64,000 nt of DNA from Panulirus ornatus (lineage: Eukaryota > Arthropoda > Malacostraca > Decapoda > Palinuridae), in assembly GCF_036320965.1 (NCBI RefSeq), contig NC_092241.1, positions 28,761,797-28,825,796 on the forward strand, given 5' to 3'. Below the pieces are notes generated by a model. That model ran no database searches, was not told the DNA's origin, and worked only from the letters and a program-made list of their open reading frames with translations. A program made the position numbers and the translations under genes. Below are positions 49,500 to 59,513 of this stretch, one piece after another (position 1 is the first letter of the stretch; every line of letters starts with the position of its first letter).

Positions 49500-50395
49500 T
49501 AATTGAATGAAGCTAATAGATCAGTACAAGTCAGTACCCAGGATAAACCTCGGAGAGAATGTTAATGACACGACAGTCATTAGTGAATTGAAAAAGCTGT
49601 CAAATGTTGAAGAGACTGAAAATAACGTGATTATAGCAATAGACTAACCGAAAGAAAATTCATCATCGGGACCATATCAAATATCAGTAATTTTCTACGA
49701 AAGATAAAACAACTTTGGTAATATACTGAATGACTTTGATAACAACGACAAAGTCATGATTATGGAATCATAATGGAAAGTCACGAAATATCATGTGATA
49801 ACAACAATACAGAGGGTCTAAGCTTTAACAGAAACAACGTAGACCTGTACGTTTGACGTCTTATGTTATAAAAGACTTCGTAAAAGTGACCAAGAAAGAC
49901 ATATCAAATAACCTGATTAACAGCGTCTTGATTAACGAAGACTATCATGGATTTCTACCTAGAAAAAGAACACAAACTCGGTTAATGTTTCGCAGCCAAA
50001 AGCTGAGGTTAAATAAATTTTCTTCATTGACGTTTCCAAGGGGGTTAGGTTAGGTTAAGTAGTTAAATGACAGAAATTAAGTTAGAAGGAATGATGAAGG
50101 AATACTTTAAATGCCCAAAATATTGAAAGCGATATCTTTCGGGAGAGAATATTTTTATCCTGTGCACCAAAAGGAGGATAAGTGGCTTCAAGCTGGAGCA
50201 TAACGGTAATATCAGACACAAAACAAAGGAGTGAAAGAGGCACAGACAAAGGAGTAAAAAAAGACATAGACAAAGGAATAAAAAAGACATGGACAAAGGA
50301 ATAAAAGATAGGGCAGGAGGGTGTTTTGCAAGTGCCACTGGGATAAGTAAGATGACAGGATCAGAAGAGGACAAAGAGCAAATACAGATTATATA
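49500..50395 (+). pseudogene. Non-LTR reverse transcriptase remnant, left part
   Basis: Visible in order are LIDQYKSVPR, VISELKKL, NVIIAID then a stop, PKENSSSGP (the usual AID-l-eNSa-GPDGIP block), LTSYVIK-like TSYVIKDFVKVTKK, and INEDYHGFLPRKRTQTRL (the QHGF-pgrsT block). DKGIKKD-type repeats follow, then SKMTGSEEDKEQIQ just before the SINE-like insertion. The catalytic YADD or FADD motif is not seen. Stops and shifts are frequent. The codons resembling DIDKGIK are tandemly multiplied at 50207-50310. Confidence 0.65.
50207..50310. repeat. Short tandem repeat of about 23 bp within the RT remnant
   Basis: The block gacaaaggaataaaaaa recurs four times with small changes (acaaaggagtgaaagagg, acagacaaaggagtaaaa and so on). 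It multiplies a piece of former RT coding sequence. Confidence 0.75.
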
Positions 50396-50411
50396 TATAT
50401 ATATATATATA
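50387..50411. repeat. (AT)n microsatellite
   Basis: A short (AT)n tract directly precedes the start of SINE-like copy 3. Confidence 0.9.
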
Positions 50412-50670
50412 TCCCTGGGGATAGGCTATCCCTAGGGATAGGGGAGAAAGAATACTTCCCACGTATTCCCTGCGTGTCGTAGAAGGCGACTAAAAGGGGA
50501 GGGAGCGGGGGGCTGGAAATCCTCCCCTCTCACTTTTTTTTTTTAATTTTCCAAAAGAGTGAACAGAGAAGGGGCCCAGGTGAGGATATTCCCTCAAGGG
50601 CCCAGTCCTCTGTTCTCAACGCTACCTCGCTAATGCGGGAAATGGCGAATAGTATGAAAGAAAAAAGAAA

Positions 50671-50673
<3 letters not shown>
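50412..50673 (+). mobile_element. SINE-like element, copy 3 (sense strand)
   Basis: The copy reads in the element's own direction: atccctggggatag (with a duplicated ctatccctagggatag), tgtcgtagaaggcgactaaa, a T run, then cgctacctcgctaatgcgg and aatggcgaatagtatgaaag. (AT)n lies on both sides. It splits the non-LTR remnant between 50395 and 50736. Confidence 0.75.

Positions 50674-50735
<62 letters not shown>
50674..50735. repeat. (TA)n microsatellite
   Basis: About 60 bases of TA follow the A-rich 3' end of SINE-like copy 3. Confidence 0.96.
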
Positions 50736-50736
<1 letters not shown>

Positions 50737-50972
50737 CGGGTGAAGGAGAACTTGATGGTATTCATTAAAGAATTCAAGCCTATAAATCACGGAATTATCA
50801 TCAGTGTAATATATGATAGTGACAGTGTACAAGGGCCAAACATATTAAGATATTTCTAATAAAAGAACAAAAAATGGAATTTAGAGATCACATTGAAGAT
50901 ATCGGACTGGCACGTTAAGAAATGAGTCGTGTGATAATAACTTTCACAATGAGAGAAATGTGGTAATGAATG
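50736..50972 (+). pseudogene. Non-LTR reverse transcriptase remnant, right part
   Basis: The segment gives FKPINHGIIISVIYDSDS, then EFRDHIEDIGLAR and IITFTMREMW, matching the region after the RT catalytic core (kF--HIedI---A--m---I--tF--Re). It resumes where the left part stops, so both belong to one interrupted element. Confidence 0.6.
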
Positions 50973-50974
50973 TT

Positions 50975-50999
50975 ACACACACACACACACACACACATA
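50975..50999. repeat. (AC)n microsatellite
   Basis: Twelve AC repeats run into tatata and then the Penelope-like end fragment. Confidence 0.93.
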
Positions 51000-51000
51000 T

Positions 51001-51205
51001 ATTGGAAAGGATCACAATTTTGCGCGTGATCTAGTATATTTCTAAGAGTCCATGGGGAAAATGAAACACGATAAGTTCCCAAGTGCACTTTCGCGTAATA
51101 ATCACATCATCAGGGGAGACACAAGAGGGAAATATAAGTCAGTTGATATACAACGAGGAGACGAAGCTAGAATGCCATTTGGTAAACATACGATTGTCTT
51201 GGACA
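51001..51205 (-). mobile_element. Penelope-like terminal fragment
   Basis: The reverse complement matches the right end of the element at 19299-20163 over about 200 bases (ttggaaaggatcacaattt, gtgcacttggga, acacaagag, gacgaagcta). It holds only the terminal arm. It ends where the copies diverge, near cgattgtc. Confidence 0.75.
51077..51117 (-). ncRNA. Hammerhead ribozyme-like motif, second well-preserved copy
   Basis: It has the same layout as 20050-20090: tccc/ggga stem I, ctgatga, gaaa and stem III ag-tgca-ct. In stem II one pair is changed from T-A to a T-G wobble (tgtg...acgc), so pairing is kept despite the substitution. Confidence 0.5.
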
Positions 51206-51499
51206 ATCGTAATATAGCAGAATCAAAGTTGCTAAATCTAAAAGATTTATACGAAAACCCAGCGGGAAAAGTCTTACCAAACAAATGACAAATGCAGAAA
51301 ATGAGAACAGAAACTTACAAAAGACGTCTGTAAAATATAAAGAAAATGGTTAAGAACGCTTCTCAGGTCAACCCAGTTTTGACGATTATGCAACGCGCGT
51401 GGCAACAGGGAATAAATACATATGATTATTGAAACATATACGGTGAGCACTACGCTCTAGCCCTGCCTCATAGGAAGAAAAAAAACTCTTCGTAAGAAC

Positions 51500-51660
51500 T
51501 TTTTTTCTCTGCAAATATCTATCATGGTTGAGAGAGAGTACATTTTTCTCTCTGCAAATATCTGTCATGGTTGAGAGAGAGAGAGTACTTTTTTCTCTCT
51601 GCAAATATCTGTCATGGTTGAGAGAGAGAGTACTTTTTTCTCTCTGCAAATATCTGTCAT

Positions 51661-51731
<71 letters not shown>
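51500..51731. repeat. Four 43-47-bp tandem units ending in a (GA)n tract
   Basis: The block gcaaatatctgtcatggttg starts at 51511, 51554, 51601 and 51646. Units are joined by short GA and TC runs of varying length. The last runs into pure (GA)n at 51666-51731. Confidence 0.92.
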
Positions 51732-51733
<2 letters not shown>

Positions 51734-52089
51734 ACTCCTGCAGGTGGGTCTTGGTGGCTGACGGCACGAGCCAGCAACGCAGACCTCCCCATGCAAGCTG
51801 GCTGGTGTGAAAACATCAACAGTCGCTATTATGAACATGATCAACACCCATATTTACATCTCCTCCCGTTGACATAAAGATCTGAAACCCTCCTTTTGCC
51901 TGACGTTTGAATTGTCCTCCAAGTGACGTACATGGCATCCTCGAGTGCATGATTGAATTTACAACATGTTTGGAGGCGATGCATTTGGCATTGCCCGAGA
52001 CGCCAGAGAGAATAGTTATGTAAAGTGTATATCTCAAAGCTCATTATACCTTCATAATGTAGACAGAGATCTTGGTTGGTTTGTGTGTC

Positions 52090-52275
<186 letters not shown>

Positions 52276-52496
52276 ATGTGTGGTCCCGTACTCAAGCCTG
52301 CCCGACGTTAAACCGCGAATCAAAAGTTATTTTTGGCGAGGCCTCTTATCACTGAGAGTATACGGTCTCGTCAAAGAAACTAATCACACCAAGGCAGTCT
52401 GAGTTTGTTGTTGGAAGTGGCGCAGCTTTAGGCTGCAAAAGCCTTAAAATGGTTCTGGGTAAGACCAGGTCTCTTTCGTAGAAATTAGTACTGACG

Positions 52497-52498
<2 letters not shown>

Positions 52499-52572
<74 letters not shown>
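52499..52572. repeat. (TA)n microsatellite
   Basis: About 74 bases of TA abut the 3' tail of the next non-LTR copy. Confidence 0.97.
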
Positions 52573-52577
<5 letters not shown>

Positions 52578-53229
52578 TTTTTTCTTTTTTTTGCTTTGTC
52601 GCTGTCTCCCGCGTTTGCGCAAGGAAACAGACGAAAGAAATGGCCCAACCCACCCCCATACACATGTATATACATACGTCCACACACGCAAATATACATA
52701 CCTACACAGCTTTCCATGGTTTACCCCAAGTATCACATGCCCTGATTCAATCCACTGACAGCACGTCAACCCCGGTATACCACATCGATCCAATTCACTC
52801 TATTCCTTGCCCTCCTTTCACCCTCCTGCATGCTCAGGCCCCGATCACACAAAATCTTTTTCACTCCATCTTTCCACCTCCAATTTGGTCTCCCACTTCT
52901 CCTCGTTCCCTCCACCTCCGACACATATATCCTCTTGGTCAATCTTTCCTCACTCATTCTCTCCATGTGCCCAAACCATTTCAAAACACCCTCTTCTGCT
53001 CTCTCAACCACGCTCTTTTTATTTCCACACATCTCTCTTACTCTTATGTTACTTGATCAAACCACCTCACACCACACATTGTCCTCAAACATCTCATTTC
53101 CAGCACATCCATCCTCCTGCGCACAACTCTATCCATAGCCCACGCCTCGCAACCATACAACATTGTTGGAACAACTATTCCTTCAAACATACCCATTTTT
53201 GCTTTCCGAGATAATGTTCTCGACTTCCA
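52573..53229 (-). mobile_element. 5'-truncated non-LTR retrotransposon copy (RTE-like), second young copy
   Basis: It is nearly identical to 31419-32310, in reverse. The frame at 53032-52766 encodes SVVERAEEGVLKWFGHMERM and the RGRP-like segment RSGRPNWRWKDGVK, and ends VVYRG. It keeps the reading frame where the first copy has an extra base, but lacks four bases near 53054 (gatcaagtaac against gatcgagtgagtaac). In the tail, gcgtttgcgcaagg lacks the eight bases gaggtagc seen elsewhere. The 5' truncation point abuts a short (AT)n at 53230. Confidence 0.85.
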
Positions 53230-53248
53230 TATATATATATATATTTAT
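53230..53248. repeat. Short (AT)n tract
   Basis: About 17 bases of AT lie at the 5' truncation point of the non-LTR copy. Confidence 0.85.
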
Positions 53249-53629
53249 ACAGATCATTCGTCTTATATAGGAGAATTCTTTACTGTTGTAGTCATTGTAT
53301 CTTTAGGGATTTATCACATGGTTTGTATTTCAAACTGGTTAACACCAACAAAGATTTGTCGCTTTCCGTAGTGCAGACCCATTGTAAACATTTGTCTTTC
53401 TATAGACAGGTTTGTCACGCCACTGATGCCGCCGTGGATAAAAAGTCCATGGCACTCCCACCGAGATGAAGTTGAGGCACAACCCAAGACACTAGTTAAC
53501 TAGTGGCTGTGTCTTTTAACCTCTCCATGGTCGAGGTGGCCAGATACCCTTACTGGGGTTAGCATTCGACATATACGTCTTGTGTCTATCGTTGCATTGG
53601 TTTTATTTGTACAAGTAATTTCGAATACC

Positions 53630-53630
<1 letters not shown>
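53249..53630. other. Unassigned unique sequence
   Basis: I see no supported feature between the non-LTR copy and the next (GA)n tract. Confidence 0.4.

Positions 53631-53696
<66 letters not shown>
53631..53696. repeat. (GA)n microsatellite
   Basis: About 66 bases of GA with one agaag interruption near the start. Confidence 0.96.
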
Positions 53697-53700
<4 letters not shown>

Positions 53701-54259
53701 AAAGCAACAGCAGATGTGATTCGTATTACCCCGTTGCCTCAAGCAAATTATAGAAGTCTCCCGGCATCCCTTCCTCATAACGAGGGCGTGTACAAGATAA
53801 CTAATGCAGTGTCTCGTTTGATGACGATTTCTCGCTCAGTACGCTTGGCTGGGTGACGGGCGTTACAGTCAACTCATAACTCGCTCATGAAGGAAGAAGA
53901 AAAAAAAAATCATTCTCAAATTATAGAGGAAGGAAAACCAAGATTATATAATCTAATCATCATTAAACATTTTAGAAACTGCTCCAGTTCGTTGTTTAGA
54001 GCTATGGGTATTTCACGCACGTATGGAGACAATATCTAATTATTTTCGTCTCTGTGAGGTCAAGGGTTAATGTGAGAACAAGTGAAACAAGCGAGTGTAT
54101 ATTTCTGAGAAAAGTTGTTCATAATCAGGCCTAAAAAGAAAAGAAAATCGTATTTAATCGTGAATGACTCGTACGATTTCACATGACACGTCTGCCTACC
54201 AACCATTGTGATCACCCAGCGATCAACAAACGTATGCGTATGACTCTATAATTCAAACA
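53697..54259. other. Unassigned unique sequence
   Basis: I see nothing supported in this stretch. Confidence 0.35.
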
Positions 54260-54525
54260 CTCACCATTGTCCTCCTTCATGTTATACATTGGCACAGTAC
54301 ATGTCCCTCTTGCTGTTACACACTGGCACAATACATAATATAAACTAATCCTCGGGTACCTCTCCTTGATCCATACATACACTAAAAATCCGAGCTAACC
54401 AATCAACAACATATTCAACCCCTTTCTTGGCGATTTCAGTTGCAATACCAGCCAATCCATCCGCCTTGCATCATGACCATTCTGCCATGACAGTGAACAC
54501 TTGTGGTGTAGGTTGGAAGCACAGG
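54260..54525 (-). pseudogene. RTE-like reverse transcriptase fragment (N-terminal RT region)
   Basis: Minus-strand translation gives KADGLAGIATEIAKKG, then VVDWLARIFSVCMDQGEV and PED followed by TAG, then CIVPVCNSKRDMYCANV. This matches the early RT motifs of RTE-like elements (GKA-G-DGi-aE, GEVP-dW, iVPiyKGKGd---C-NYRGI). It may be from the same family as the copies at 31419 and 52573, which lack this region. Stops show it is dead. Confidence 0.65.
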
Positions 54526-55144
54526 CTGATCCCTGAACGTCGACCTGTCATAAAATTAGGCGGAAGGGAACAAATACGTGGTTGTACATTGTGATATAAT
54601 CAGGAGCGTATTAAAACGTATTTCCACTGTTGTACGTCATTGTTTCTAAATCTTCGTGAAGATACAGAAACCACTTTTCGTTTCATTGTTTTTCGCTGTT
54701 AATGGGAAAGGGTAAACAAAGGCATTTGGGGGCTCTGCCCTCCACCGTAATATCTTAATGTGGAATAAATTTGCGAGCTCCCTTTTTGCTATACATTCCC
54801 AGTACTCATGCTAGTGTTTCTAACCTGTCTTGACTTCTTCTTCGTGGTTCATGAAGTATGGGCCTCATTGTATCCCCTGCTGAATGATATCAAAATTATT
54901 ACCCGAAATGGGTTAATACCAATTGCTGCCTCTGCAGATCAGAGGTGTAGTGGTGATAGAGCCGTAGTATAGTGACGGATTAATTATATATGATGGGAAC
55001 TGTGGTATTGGTTGTACTCTGAGCAAGTTAGTCGAATGTTCAAAGCAGTTTTATTCTGATGATCATATGGTCTATTTTGAGGTGAGGGTTGTGGTTGTGC
55101 CATGTTATTCAGGTGGTATCACCATAGTGTTGTGTTTATGGAGT
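54526..55144. other. Unassigned sequence
   Basis: I see no feature beyond the flanking fragments. Confidence 0.35.
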
Positions 55145-55880
55145 TCATGTGAGTACGAGTGGTTATAGTAATAAGACTATCAGAACTAGTTTTCTTATTA
55201 CAAGCTTATGGGGTTCATTACCATTACTGTAGCGCTCGTTGTCCTGCACGAGCCACGGGGCCAGAGAAAGCTTCTGCATTGCCTATCTTTCATTCCTTAA
55301 CAGGTTGTGACACTTCATCAGTATTTCGACGTTTGTATTTCTAGAATTTTTACGTATCTTTTCTAACCTCTCAGAATGCTTTGTAAAAATTATAATTTTT
55401 TTTTCCGGACAAATTAAAAGATTCATTATTCTGTTGTATTCCCAGACATCCAACGCTGTTCGCACTAGTAAGGCAAGAGAGACAGTCTGTGCAGGGGGGG
55501 TAAGAACCTTTGAAGCATATTTCGCCAACCCAGGGAGAATTAACAGAGCATATTAAAGGAGCAGTTTATCAGGTTGTGTATGCCTGGGGTCAGAGGATGG
55601 TTAACTAGGTAGATCTTCCGTCATCTGCTGACTGCGGCTGGGAACACACAGATTAGCTGGTTTAAAGACAGGTTAGGGGCCAGAGTGGACAAATTTACTG
55701 GAAGTGAGAGAGGAGTGTTATGAACTCACACGCTGTAAACGCAAGTAAACCTGCACAAAAGGCTGCATGCGTTTCTGATCTGGCCTCAAGTGTACTGCTG
55801 TCTGTGATTTAGAACTACAGTTGGCACAGATATTTTCGCGCGTACGAAATTATGTCTTCATTTATTCGGCATATGTCTTA
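55145..55880 (+). pseudogene. Pseudogene of an uncharacterised multicopy family (LTGCDT motif)
   Basis: GPEKASALPIFHSLTGCDTS is at about 55258-55320, followed in changing frames by IKRFIILLYSQTSNAV, EHIKGAVYQVVYAWGQRMV, and a cysteine-rich end with CYELTRCKRK, TCTKGCM and GLKCTAVCD (about 55720-55820). The order is that of a large, unnamed protein family repeated in many invertebrate genomes, ending in a likely zinc-binding CXC region. The usual GKKTAW stretch after LTGCDT is not preserved. Several stops and frameshifts make it a pseudogene. The biochemical role of the family is unknown to me. Confidence 0.6.
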
Positions 55881-58440
55881 AGGTTGTATGATAAAGACGT
55901 CCCTTTTGCGAAGAATACTTTCATCTGTATTAACGTTGGACGAACATAAACATGCGAATTGAATGGAAAAAACACGTCCACTTTGCAAAAATATTTATAT
56001 GGCTGTGAAAGAAGCTTAACTACATCATCAGACTTCTTTTATTGCATATTATCTGCTTATTTAAACCAGTGAAAAGGTTTTAAGTTGCTTGAAAACTGCG
56101 GAACCTTCTTTCATTAGTAATAACAATGTTCAATGGACGAAGCTTGTGGTTTATATTCAGCCATATTATGCACACGTGTTTTGAATTTTTTTTGCTATAC
56201 GAGTTAAGTTTTCTTGTGCTCACTAAATGCATAGGAAATTTAGTTTGTTTCTGCCAACATTTTAAGCTGATAGATGTTAGACATCGTAAGATTTATGTAT
56301 TGTAGGAGGTAAATTCCTAGCGTTTTGACTCGTTCAATTAAAAAGACGTATGTCCTGGGGTTGAACGGTATGTAAATCTGTTGCCTAAGGTAGCCCGATA
56401 GTAAAGCAAGGCTCCTCCCCCAAAGACTCATCAATCTGAAATATGAGACGAAATATCCGAAACCTTAATCATCTATTAGCAGAATGTTTTTAGCTGTTAA
56501 AAAAAATTTCCGGAGGCAAAATAATGTAAGATGAATGAAAATGTATATTACTATTCTGAATAATAATAATAGCCTGCCAATTTGCCTGTTCTGATGCGCT
56601 GAGGCTACCTCCACTAACCCAGGTGGGAGAAGAAAGAGAGAAAAAAGATCGACCTGGAATTTTTGTACTGGAACCTGGATTTAATGTTTGGTTATGTTTG
56701 TATCGAAAGTAAATTCATCCTGAAGAAAGTCAAGAAATCAATCTTCATAGCAAATGTATAAGTTTCAACTTAATGTCTTGTGTGAATGGGGTAGAAACAA
56801 ATTATTTTGCATGCAAACAAAGAAAAATGAAACAGGTTAAGAGCCTAAGAGTTGTTTTCTCACCTGTGAGCGTTACCAAAAAGGCGCAATGAAAATGGAT
56901 GTTCCTCCCACAAATGTTTGCTGGTTGGTACCCTCGCTGTAACGTGTCGCATCCCCTTAAACCTGATAGAACTCATAGATGAACTTGCCTCGTCTCCTTC
57001 TTTGTCGCAGATGATGACCATTTGCCCTTGCTATGTCCAAGCCAAGTCTGTCATTTTCATCGTAATCTTAAATAGTTCTTCCGAATCTCTTCTGTGTGTG
57101 GCTTTACTGCACTTAACTTTCGATAACTATTTCATACATAGTAATCTGGGTAAACACTCGCGCGGTTATTAATATGCCAAGTTTGACATAAGTTATTAAG
57201 GGCATATCAATAATTCACCTTGAACCTTACAGGTAAGGTCACTTATATCGTCAGTAATCGACTAAATGACTTTGTCGCTTGATAATTATGAACTTATGAA
57301 CTTCCGACTCTTTGTACGAAGCCTCGAACTCTTCCCAACGTCCGTACAAATTGTTTCGTTTCCATCTGTTACAAACCAGTAGACGTTTCGTTTTATTGTT
57401 CCTTTTCAAAAATTCCTAAGCTTTAGTTTTTTCAGACATCTCCGTTTCACTTTAAATTCAGCAGTGCTTACCATGTTTTGTAGAGGTATATACTGATATC
57501 CAGACAGTATATACAAATACTTAGAATCTATTCTATTTATGTCGTTCACTGTATCTCTGTAGGATGAATGGACTTATGCTACAGGGAGATGGGTCATTTC
57601 TTCATCAAGTTTATCTTCTTCCCACTATCAGGCATAATCTGGAATGAAGCTCTTAAAACGCCTGAAAATACTGGAGAATTTACCAACAATGCGATGAGTC
57701 GATTCAATCAATATCTCTCGTAATTTGTGTGCATCAGATTTTTTTTCATGCGTATCTATATCGCTTCCTTTCACTTTACGTCTTAAACGTGTGGGCAACA
57801 TCACTCTGGGTGGATGTTTGATTTCCAAGTGATGATAATCATCAGTGTTTACGCCTTAAACTGACTTCTTATACTGCATTAGGAAATTATTGAACTCTTT
57901 CATTGAGATCACTTGACAGAAAAAGATTATCTGTAAAGTTAAACGCAAAGCTTTGATGTAAAGGTACCCTCATTATACTCGGTCGCCCGATCATTCAAGG
58001 CTCAAATTTACAGTCGCAGGTAAACGGCATGGAGGAGCCTGTGTTGATGGCCTCGCTTTAGGAATAGATTGCATTTTTTTTTATTACAGAAAACGGCGGA
58101 AAAAGATAACCCTCCTTTTTTCCGCTAAAGCAGCCTAGGTGAAGCCTCAAGTGTAATCTGTTAGCAACCTCGGTCTGCCTACCGATACATAATCTAGGAA
58201 CTCTCCATGAAATTGCTTGTCACAAGGCCCCTTAATCATGTTCAAAAAATCGGGGAATTCTTCGTAAGCTTCTGACTTTGAACACATGAGTTTAAGTCTT
58301 TTGCGGTTTGCTGCTGGTTGTGATGATCTTCTGAGAATGGATGAACGAGTCTCCTGCACTTACGTCTCATACGGTCTTGTAGTTGTGTAGGTGGGACACA
58401 CCATAGTCCCTGGCAGATGGTCATCTTATTTTTCTTATGT
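55881..58440. other. Unassigned sequence
   Basis: Short frames (for example 56918-57172 plus, 57628-57828 minus and 58147-58359 minus) carry no recognised motif. There are no RNA genes or tandem repeats. Confidence 0.4.
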
Positions 58441-58449
58441 TAGCCGAGT

Positions 58450-58690
58450 CGCCATCGGCAACTGTGGCCCTAATCAAGGTCATCTCATGATCGACCAACC
58501 CCTAAGAGTAGATGAACAGCTGGGTTGACTGCGGATCGACTGCCGCAACCTGGGTTCGAACCTATGCAGTGTGCACTCGACTCTGGGCGGCTCGTAAATG
58601 CGTCACGGTCAGGAGCACCACCCTCTACACCACGGAAGTGTAGCACAGCTCTCATGCTTCACGACCACTGAGCCGCTAGGAGCAGATGAG
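58450..58690 (-). mobile_element. Possible tRNA-related SINE-like segment
   Basis: The minus strand has a near-perfect box B, ggttcgaaccc (58562-58552). Box A-like strings are tggtgtagagggtgg (58632-58618) and cctagcggctcagtgg (58680-58665). The spacing to either is longer than in a normal tRNA gene, so it is not a functional tRNA. The segment is GC-richer than its surroundings. Other copies would be needed to prove a SINE; none is in this window. Confidence 0.4.
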
Positions 58691-59384
58691 AGGTAGGAAG
58701 GAGTGGAGTTATCTCAAGCAGAGTAAGGCAAAGAGCTCAAGGTCATTGACCCATTACTGTCACAGTTTACACTAATCTTTGAGCCAGATATACCTGTTCT
58801 CTGGTCGAGCTGTAGAACTGGTTCTTTAATTTGTTGCTCTACGCTTACGATATCTCGTGTGTGATTAGGCATAATCCATGTTACCCATGCTAGGTTTGAG
58901 CCTTTATATGAGGAAGAGAGTCGCACACATATACACACTATATCGAAAAGGAATTCATTTATAATATCATCCCGTCTTGGGTCATGATATCAAATGGGTT
59001 TAATGATTTTGTATAAACACGTTTGTATAGGAATTACCTCTTCAATAAGAATCTGCAACAGATTTTAGCGTCGTACATTTTTGAGCAGGTTTTTGCACTG
59101 TGAACAACATTTGTTTTATTTCCTTTTGTTTATTGAGAAAATATAGAGAAGTAGCAGGGAAAATGTATAAGAATGAAAGGCGAAGCTCCAGGATCGATTC
59201 CCAGCCATTAGGTTCACAAGTTCTGGTATGATATCGAGAGAGAAATAATGGGTAAACCTTACATGGGAAGTTTAGTGGGTTGATATCAGTCTGGAAAACG
59301 AGAATCTTAATAATGATCCAGCCAGAACTGTTCCTGGAAGAAAAAAAAAGTGTTTTTCTTTCTTTGACACTTTTCATTTGATAC
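58691..59384. other. Unassigned unique sequence
   Basis: I see nothing supported in this stretch. Confidence 0.35.
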
Positions 59385-59426
59385 ATACACACGCACACAC
59401 ACATACACACACACACACATACATAC

Positions 59427-59457
<31 letters not shown>
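59385..59457. repeat. (CA)n microsatellite, imperfect
   Basis: CA repeats are broken by tacata and acgc variants. Confidence 0.95.
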
Positions 59458-59490
59458 GCTATACATTATCAGTGACCGTCGCATTATATT

Positions 59491-59513
59491 TTGTGTGTGT
59501 GTGTGTGTGTGTG
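59491..59513. repeat. (TG)n microsatellite
   Basis: About 11 TG repeats lie 34 bases after the (CA)n tract. The two are complementary and could pair as an imperfect hairpin. Confidence 0.93.
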
